A stretch of DNA of 8,052 nt from Desulfofustis sp. (GTDB lineage: Bacteria; Desulfobacterota; Desulfobulbia; Desulfobulbales; Desulfocapsaceae), in the NCBI GenBank assembly GCA_030604345.1, contig JAUVWB010000061.1:1-8052 (forward strand), read 5' to 3'. The notes beneath the pieces are model-generated. The model worked only from the letters and a program-made list of their open reading frames with translations, had not been told where the DNA came from and did not search any database. Below, one piece after another: positions 1 through 4,128 of this stretch. The position numbers were made by a program, and so were the translations under genes. Numbering within the stretch: the first letter of the stretch is position 1; the number at the start of each line of letters is the position of its first letter.

Positions 1-11
1 ATGGAGCCGCT

Positions 12-284
12 ATGAAAAAAACCGAGTTGATCGAGAAGGTCGCCAAAGAAAGCGCCTTGAGTAAATCTGCCGCCGAGAAGGTGGTGGCCAGTGTCTTTGA
101 GGCGATTGCGGAGGCGATGAAGACCGGCGACAAAGTCACCCTGTTGGGATTTGGCACCTTCTCCGTCTCCGAGCGGGCTGCTCGGGAAGGACGCAATCCT
201 AAGTCGGGGGAAACGATCACCATCCCCGCCAAGAAGGTGGTCAAGTTCAAGGCGGGGAGCAAGTTGATTGATTCCGTGAAATAA
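12..284 (+). CDS. hup: HU-family histone-like DNA-binding protein
   Basis: This is a complete 90-residue HU/IHF-family protein, the usual size for the family. HU dimers bind and bend DNA with little sequence preference and help to compact the nucleoid. The N-terminal helical half (residues 1-40, starting MKKTELIEKVA) is followed by the family core GFGTF (46-50). The beta-arm carries R61-N62-P63, the proline that intercalates into DNA in this family, and the C-terminal strand reads VVKFKAGSK. The ATG start is supported by GGAG 5 nt upstream. No clear intrinsic terminator follows the stop codon; instead the duplicated ATPase unit begins 10 bp later. Two remnants of this gene's 3' end occur downstream at 1739-1788 and 3881-3911. 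HU rather than IHF is favoured by the RNPKSG arm and overall form, but the paralogue type cannot be settled here. Confidence 0.95.
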   Translation: MKKTELIEKVAKESALSKSAAEKVVASVFEAIAEAMKTGDKVTLLGFGTFSVSERAAREGRNPKSGETITIPAKKVVKFKAGSKLIDSVK

Positions 285-404
285 CACTGTCGGCCTAATT
301 GTTCGATTCGGTCGATCTCTCTTAATTTATGGTCATCAAGAAGGTGTATGGTTGCTTTGCAAGAGCGTCCTCAAGCCGATAGCCTCCGTGATCCACGCAA
401 CTAA

Positions 405-436
405 ATTCCGAAATAATCGGAATATCATTCCGAAAT
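405..436. promoter_or_regulatory. Operator-like palindrome in leader of ATPase copy 1
   Basis: A perfect inverted repeat ATTCCGA-AATAA-TCGGAAT spans 405-423, and a further direct copy of ATTCCGAAAT lies at 427-436. The two ATTCCGAAAT copies are 22 bp apart, about two helical turns, so a dimeric regulator could occupy the same face of the DNA. The site is 41-72 bp upstream of the ATPase start codon. A TATCAT hexamer at 423-428 resembles a -10 element, but no good -35 is spaced correctly, so no promoter is called. The regulator is unknown. Confidence 0.45.
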
Positions 437-476
437 TTACGTTGATAGTTTCCAGATTTTACGGTACTTCAGGCGA

Positions 477-1718
477 ATGAACACAACATCCCTTTACCCG
501 CGCCTGATCGAACCGCACATCGTTGAAGCCTTGCTGGACACGCCGGTCGTATTGCTCGCAGGCCCGCGCCAAGCGGGCAAGACCACGCTTGTGCGCCGGA
601 TTGCACAGCAGCAGGGACTACGCTACCTGACCATGGACGATGACCTGGCACTGCTGTCGGCAAGGGAAGACCCTGTCGGCATGATCCGAAGCCTGGATCG
701 GGCTGTTATCGATGAAGTCCAGCGTGCTCCCCAGTTGCTGCTGGCCATGAAGAAAAGCGTGGACGAGGATCGTCGTCCCGGTCGTTTTCTGCTCACTGGT
801 TCGGCCAACCTGATGTCGCTGCCGACCGTAGCCGACTCGCTGGCCGGCCGAATGGAGACGCTGTCTCTCCTGCCCTTGTCACAGAGCGAAATCAGGTCGC
901 GTTCGGCGAACTGGATCGACAGCGCTTTCGCGGGTCGGATTCTCAAGGCAGATCAGCCCGCACTGGGGAGTGATCTGATCGATCGCGTGCTGCGCGGAGG
1001 TTACCCCGAAGCGATTTCGCGCCCGACCGCCAAGCGTCGTGTGGCGTGGGCACGGCAGTACATTGACGCCCTTATTCAGCGAGATGTCCGAGATGTGGCA
1101 GGCGTCGACAAGCTCGACCAGCTACCACGATTCCTGCGAGCCCTGGCGCAGACGGCTGGCCAGATGTGTAACTCCACCCAACTGGGTGGCCAAGTGGGGT
1201 TGGATGGCAAGACAGTTTCTCGCTATGTCGGAGTCTTCGAGCAGATGTACCTGCTCAAGCGGATTGACGTCTGGGCGCGAAACAGGCTCAACCGTGTGAT
1301 CAAAACCCCGAAACTGCAGTTCCTCGATTCCGGCCTGCTGGCAGCGCTCCTTGATTTGACCGCTGAGGAAGCTCAGCAGGATCGCACCCGGTTTGGCAAC
1401 GTGCTGGAGACCTTCGTCTTTGGGGAACTGCTCAAGCACACGACCACGGCAGCCGGCGACTATCGCCTGATGTACTACAGGGATGCGGACAAGATCGAGG
1501 TTGATGTTGTTATCGAAAACGGAGCTGGACAGTTGGTGGGAGTCGAGGTCAAAGCCGCAGCTACCGTCAAGGAAAGCGACTTGCGTGGCTTAAAGAAGTT
1601 GGCCGGCCTCGCGGTGAGGCAGTTCAAGATGGGCGTGTTGCTCTACGACGGCACTGAGACAATGCCGTTGGCCGACGGAATCTGGGCAGCCCCGTTATCG
1701 ACCTTGTGGGGAGCGTGA
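477..1718 (+). CDS. AAA_14/DUF4143-type ATPase, copy 1
   Basis: This is a complete 413-residue protein of the AAA_14 + DUF4143 family, whose biological role is poorly defined. Walker A is GPRQAGKT (29-36, catalytic Lys35) and Walker B is VIDE (77-80). The sensor-like LTGSAN sits at 106-111. The family motifs GGYPEA (174-179) and RDVRD (202-206) precede the C-terminal domain. In that domain Asp343 followed by E357-V-K359 gives a PD-(D/E)XK-like pattern, so a nuclease-type fold is possible but activity is unproven. Homologues are about 380-450 residues, so the length is normal. The start at 477 is chosen because the open frame upstream in this copy has no ATG, GTG or TTG before a TAA at 414-416. 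The Shine-Dalgarno is weak (AGGCG directly before ATG). Protein identity to copy 2 is about 383/413. It stands alone in its unit. Confidence 0.92.
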   Translation: MNTTSLYPRLIEPHIVEALLDTPVVLLAGPRQAGKTTLVRRIAQQQGLRYLTMDDDLALLSAREDPVGMIRSLDRAVIDEVQRAPQLLLAMKKSVDEDRRPGRFLLTGSANLMSLPTVADSLAGRMETLSLLPLSQSEIRSRSANWIDSAFAGRILKADQPALGSDLIDRVLRGGYPEAISRPTAKRRVAWARQYIDALIQRDVRDVAGVDKLDQLPRFLRALAQTAGQMCNSTQLGGQVGLDGKTVSRYVGVFEQMYLLKRIDVWARNRLNRVIKTPKLQFLDSGLLAALLDLTAEEAQQDRTRFGNVLETFVFGELLKHTTTAAGDYRLMYYRDADKIEVDVVIENGAGQLVGVEVKAAATVKESDLRGLKKLAGLAVRQFKMGVLLYDGTETMPLADGIWAAPLSTLWGA

Positions 1719-1738
1719 GGCTGTGTCTTTGTAATTTA

Positions 1739-1788
1739 CCAAGGGGGGTACTGTTCAAGGGAGCAAGTTGATCGATACCGTGAAATAA
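1739..1788 (+). pseudogene. HU gene 3'-end remnant 1
   Basis: These 50 bases align with the last 56 bases of the HU gene (229-284), including the stop codon. 44 of the 50 aligned positions are identical, with gaps of 2 and 4 nt. The final 21 nt (TTGATCGATACCGTGAAATAA, less the last base) differ at only two positions. The 4-nt gap breaks the reading frame, so it cannot encode an HU tail. It lies 20 bp after the stop codon of ATPase copy 1. It is either the displaced end of an HU gene split by a cassette insertion, or a copy carried by the cassette itself. Confidence 0.75.
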
Positions 1789-1792
1789 TTCA

Positions 1793-1813
1793 TAAACGCA
1801 AAGAGTTCGTTTA
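1793..1813. other. Short AT-rich hairpin after HU remnant
   Basis: TAAACG (1793-1798) and CGTTTA (1808-1813) form a perfect 6-bp inverted repeat with a 9-nt loop, just after the HU remnant. There is no uridine run, so it is at best a weak terminator. The surrounding 1789-1821 shows about 24/33 matches to 3921-3953 after the second HU remnant. Confidence 0.25.
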
Positions 1814-1850
1814 CGTTTCCCTAAACCAACATGCTTAATCGTTGCCTCGT

Positions 1851-1899
1851 AAAAATGGAGCAAAAATGGAGCTTTTTCAAAAAAAACGTCACCATTTTT
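1851..1899. repeat. AT-rich tandem and inverted repeats next to tRNA fragment
   Basis: The 11-mer AAAAATGGAGC occurs twice in perfect tandem (1851-1861 and 1862-1872). AAAAATGG is then answered by its reverse complement CCATTTTT at 1892-1899. The block is much richer in A and T than the neighbouring genes. It sits about 30 bp from a tRNA-Leu 3' half. Repeats of this kind are common as arm-type sites in att regions of tyrosine-integrase elements, but no integrase gene is present, so that role is only inferred. Confidence 0.5.
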
Positions 1900-1930
1900 A
1901 AAATAAATCAATTATTTACACGAAACTCTA

Positions 1931-1991
1931 GCTAGGTTCAGGGTCTAGTTGGGGTTCCCCAGTGGAAGTTCGAGTCTTCTCTTCGGCACCA
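1931..1991 (+). tRNA. tRNA-Leu(CAG) 3' half (truncated, non-functional)
   Basis: The block contains the anticodon arm onward of a leucine tRNA. The anticodon stem is CTAGG/TCTAG (1932-1936, 1944-1948) around loop TTCAGGG, with anticodon CAG at 1939-1941. A class II variable arm (GGGG-TT-CCCC, 1951-1960) follows. The T arm is GGAAG-TTCGAGT-CTTCT (1964-1980), then the 3' acceptor strand CTTCGGC (1981-1987), discriminator A and encoded CCA (1989-1991). The expected 5' acceptor GCCGAAG and the D arm are absent upstream, where the DNA is AT-rich and unrelated. It therefore cannot fold into a tRNA. Such 3' halves are classic displaced attachment sites of integrative elements. Confidence 0.85.
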
Positions 1992-2026
1992 CTTTATCAT
2001 CCAGAGGCATTCAAGGATGTCTATCG

Positions 2027-2062
2027 ACCCCGGGAAATCGTATGATTTTTCGGGGTTTTTTT
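2027..2062 (+). terminator. Rho-independent terminator of the tRNA-Leu fragment
   Basis: A 13-bp stem ACCCCGGGAAATC (2027-2039) / GATTTTTCGGGGT (2044-2056), with two G-T wobble pairs and a GTAT loop, is followed by a T run to 2062. It lies 36 nt after the tRNA CCA end. This suggests the tRNA 3' half kept its native downstream flank and that the lost part is on the 5' side. Confidence 0.85.
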
Positions 2063-2086
2063 ATGCCCATCGTCCAATTCGCTCCA

Positions 2087-2327
2087 TCATGATTGATACT
2101 CTGTTTCCGGCACGACTTCGGTCATCCTTTCCACATTTTTACGGGCAACCTGCATCAACCCGCTCAGATAGTGGCGCGCCCGTGCAACCACCGATCGAGT
2201 TTTGGTGACAAAGAATTGTTTGTAGCTGTCATGGAACCGACAAAATGACTTGGCCAACTCGAGCAGGGGGCTTCGATTGGTGATTCCCCCCCTGTCTCCT
2301 GGGTTTTCCTGAGGCTATGCTGGGCAT
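2087..2327 (-). pseudogene. IS701-like transposase N-terminal remnant
   Basis: On the minus strand, 2314 down to 2087 reads as 75 codons plus a stop. It contains LLELAKSFCRFHDSYKQFF, then YLSGLMQVARKNVERM and VVPETEYQS. The order YLxGL ... KNxERM ... VPxxxYQ is typical of the N-terminal region of IS701-family DDE transposases, as recalled rather than searched. The fragment ends after EYQS, where the family would continue with another ~300 residues including the DDE catalytic core. There is no in-frame ATG: the nearest ATG (2327-2325) is in another frame and that frame stops early, so a frameshift near the 7-C run at 2286-2292 is likely. It cannot make a working transposase. Confidence 0.6.
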
Positions 2328-2424
2328 TTTTCCTTCTGTGATTGATTGACCTTGCACAGCCTTTATAACATAAATTTACAATTAATACATTAAGTTATAC
2401 TGATTTCAATGTGATAAAGTAGAA
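2328..2424. other. AT-rich spacer before repeat copy 2
   Basis: No gene is seen here. The stretch is AT-rich, and TTGACC (2346-2351) with CATAAA (2369-2374) at 17-bp spacing makes a poor promoter candidate pointing to the right. It ends abruptly where repeat copy 2 begins at 2425. It has no similarity to the HU 3' flank that precedes copy 1, so the two copies sit in different left-hand contexts. Confidence 0.4.
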
Positions 2425-2534
2425 CTAATTGTTCGATTCGGTCAATCGCTCTCAATTTATGGTCATCAAGAAAGTGTATGGTTGCTTTGCAAGAGCGTCC
2501 TCAAGCCGACAGCCTCCGTGATCCACGCAACTAC

Positions 2535-2566
2535 ATTCCGAAATAATTGGAACATCATTCCGAAAT
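2535..2566. promoter_or_regulatory. Degenerate operator-like site in leader of ATPase copy 2
   Basis: This is the counterpart of 405-436. The left half ATTCCGA (2535-2541) and the third element ATTCCGAAAT (2557-2566) are unchanged. The right half of the palindrome has become TTGGAAC, leaving 5 of 7 pairs, and the TATCAT hexamer has become CATCAT. If the site is real, copy 2 may be regulated differently from copy 1. Confidence 0.35.
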
Positions 2567-2606
2567 TTACGTTGATTGTTTCCAGATTTTACGGTACTCC
2601 AGGCGA

Positions 2607-3848
2607 ATGAACATAACATCCCTTTACCCGCGTCTGATCGAACCGCACATCGCCGAAGCCTTGCTGGACACGCCGGTCGTGCTGCTCGCAGGTCCGCGCC
2701 AAGCGGGCAAGACCACGCTTGTGCGCCAGATTGCACAGCAGCAGGGGCTACGCTACCTGACCATGGACGATGAACTGGCACTGCTGTCGGCAAGGGAAGA
2801 CCCTGTCGGCATGATCCGAAGCCTGGATCGGGTAGTTATCGATGAAGTCCAGCGTGCTCCCCAGTTGCTGCTGGCCATTAAGAAAAGCGTGGACGTGGAT
2901 CGTCGTCCCGGCCGTTTTCTGCTCACTGGTTCGGCCAATCTGATGGCGCTGCCGACCGTATCCGACTCGCTGGCCGGCCGAATGGAGACGCTGTCTCTCC
3001 TGCCCTTGTCACAGAGCGAAATCGGATCGCATTCGGCGAACTGGATCGACAGCGTTTTCGCGGGTCGGATTCTCAAGGCAGATCAGCCCGCGATCGGCAG
3101 TGACCTGGTCGATCGCGTCCTGCGCGGCGGCTACCCCGAAGCGATTTCGCGCCCGACCGCCAAGCGTCGTGTGGCGTGGGCACGGCAGTACATTGACGCC
3201 CTTATTCAGCGAGATGTCCGAGATGTTGCAGGTATCGAGAAACTCGACCAACTACCACGATTCCTGCGAGCCCTAGCGCAGACGGCTGGCCAGATGTGTA
3301 ACTCCACCCAACTAGGTGGGCAAGTGGGGTTGGATGGCAAGACAGTCTCTCGCTATGTCGGTGTCTTCGAGCAGATGTACCTGCTCAGGCGTATTGACGT
3401 CTGGGCGCGAAACAGACTCAACCGGGTGATCAAAACCCCGAAACTGCAATTTGTCGATTCCGGTCTGCTGGCAACGCTCCTTGATTTGACCGCCGGGAAA
3501 ACACAACAGGATCGCACCCGTTTTGGCAGCGTGCTGGAAACCTTCGTCTTTGGGGAACTGCTCAAACACACAACCACGGCGGAAGGCGATTATCGCCTGA
3601 TGTACTACCGGGATGCGGACAAATTCGAGGTTGATGTTGTTATCGAAAACGCTGCTGAACAGTTGGTGGGAGTCGAAGTCAAAGCCGCAGCTACCGTTAA
3701 AGAAAGAGATTTGCGTGGTTTAAAGAAGCTGGCTGGCCTCGCAGCGAGGCAGTTCAAGATGGGCGTACTGCTCTACGACGGGACCGAGACGATGCCGTTG
3801 GCCGACGAAATCTGGGCAGCGCCGTTATCGACCTTGTGGGGAGCGTGA
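2607..3848 (+). CDS. AAA_14/DUF4143-type ATPase, copy 2
   Basis: This is a complete 413-residue paralogue of the 477-1718 protein, with about 30 substitutions spread along its length. Walker A (GPRQAGKT), Walker B (VIDE), LTGSAN, GGYPEA, RDVRD and the C-terminal D...EVK residues are all unchanged, so the ATPase and the possible nuclease-like site look intact. An in-frame TTG at 2547 would add 20 residues, but copy 1 has TCG there and no other start, so ATG 2607 is preferred. Clusters of change lie at TAGKTQQ (TAEEAQQ in copy 1) and in the ENAAEQ loop before the EVK strand. Full-length conservation without stops or frameshifts suggests continuing selection on both copies. Function is unknown beyond ATP binding. 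Confidence 0.92.
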   Translation: MNITSLYPRLIEPHIAEALLDTPVVLLAGPRQAGKTTLVRQIAQQQGLRYLTMDDELALLSAREDPVGMIRSLDRVVIDEVQRAPQLLLAIKKSVDVDRRPGRFLLTGSANLMALPTVSDSLAGRMETLSLLPLSQSEIGSHSANWIDSVFAGRILKADQPAIGSDLVDRVLRGGYPEAISRPTAKRRVAWARQYIDALIQRDVRDVAGIEKLDQLPRFLRALAQTAGQMCNSTQLGGQVGLDGKTVSRYVGVFEQMYLLRRIDVWARNRLNRVIKTPKLQFVDSGLLATLLDLTAGKTQQDRTRFGSVLETFVFGELLKHTTTAEGDYRLMYYRDADKFEVDVVIENAAEQLVGVEVKAAATVKERDLRGLKKLAGLAARQFKMGVLLYDGTETMPLADEIWAAPLSTLWGA

Positions 3849-3880
3849 GGCTGGGCCAGTGCGATTTGTCAGCAGAGACC

Positions 3881-3911
3881 GTTCAAGTCGGGGAGCAAGG
3901 TGATCGCCACC
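3881..3911 (+). pseudogene. HU gene 3'-end remnant 2
   Basis: These 31 bases match HU positions 245-275 at 25 of 31 sites without a gap. In the HU frame they read FKSGSKVIAT against FKAGSKLIDS in the intact gene. The remnant begins 33 bp after the stop codon of ATPase copy 2, almost the same distance at which the GTTCAAG of remnant 1 follows copy 1 (35 bp). It is more diverged than remnant 1 and may come from a different HU paralogue or be older. Evidence is weaker than for remnant 1 because it is short. Confidence 0.5.
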
Positions 3912-4046
3912 TTGTCATACTTCACAAACGCCATCAGTTGGCTTACGCTCCTCTTTTTCCCGCCGGGGGCGCACGACAACCCCTCCATTGACCGCACGCT
4001 CACCAAGGTTCACCCCCGCAATCAACCCCATGGCTGCAAACCGCAT

Positions 4047-4075
4047 TTGCCGGTGAACGGTTTATCCGCTACAAT
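4047..4075 (+). promoter_or_regulatory. Sigma70-type promoter of glgP
   Basis: TTGCCG (4047-4052) and TACAAT (4070-4075) are separated by exactly 17 bp. They match the consensus at 4 of 6 and 5 of 6 positions. A start site near 4082 would give a leader of about 47 nt before glgP. An inverted repeat AAACCG (4038-4043) / CGGTTT (4058-4063) brackets the -35 box and could be an operator. Confidence 0.6.
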
Positions 4076-4128
4076 AGCAGCATCGCTTCATCATCCCCAC
4101 AGCCGATCATTCTCCCACGGAGGGTTCC

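Larger units (their letters stand above)
295..1725 (+). repeat. Direct repeat unit, copy 1 (leader plus DUF4143 ATPase gene)
   Basis: This 1431 bp block is repeated at 2425-3855 with a constant offset of 2130 bp, so there is no net insertion or deletion between copies. Identity is about 94% by eye. The left edge is sharp: both copies start at CTAATTGTTCGATTCGG, and the bases before it are unrelated (the HU 3' flank here, AT-rich DNA in copy 2). The right edge lies a few bases after the ATPase stop codon, where similarity falls steeply. The unit contains a 182 bp non-coding leader with an operator-like palindrome and one complete ATPase gene. No terminal inverted repeats or transposase are visible inside it, so it is not a self-sufficient IS. 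Confidence 0.9.
2425..3855 (+). repeat. Direct repeat unit, copy 2 (leader plus DUF4143 ATPase gene)
   Basis: This is the second copy of the unit at 295-1725, with identical length and order. The leaders differ at about 10 of 182 positions, so the non-coding leader is as conserved as the coding part. The 2130 bp offset means that homologous recombination between copies would delete everything between them, including the tRNA and transposase fragments, and leave one ATPase gene. Confidence 0.9.

Noticed and set aside
295..1725. The ATPase unit as a conventional insertion sequence
   Set aside because: No terminal inverted repeats, no transposase motifs and no short target-site duplications could be seen at its edges.
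2017..2208. 63-codon plus-strand open frame after the tRNA fragment
   Set aside because: It spans the tRNA terminator and runs antisense to the transposase remnant; the composition does not look coding.
2547..2606. A 20-residue N-terminal extension of ATPase copy 2 from a TTG codon
   Set aside because: Copy 1 has TCG at the same position and no other start codon in the open stretch, and the TTG lies in the mutated arm of the operator-like palindrome. ATG 2607 matches the copy 1 start.
2452..2793. Minus-strand open frame across the copy 2 leader and ATPase 5' end, whose C-terminal part (VDHGGCRLEDALAKQPY) also exists in the copy 1 leader
   Set aside because: Two of the few differences between the copies in the leader part replace Phe and Tyr with Cys, no start signal is evident, and the rest is antisense to the ATPase gene. 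Coding potential is not supported.
295..3855. CRISPR array or phage-like direct repeat system
   Set aside because: There are only two long repeats, each holding a whole gene, and no short regularly spaced repeats or cas genes are present.
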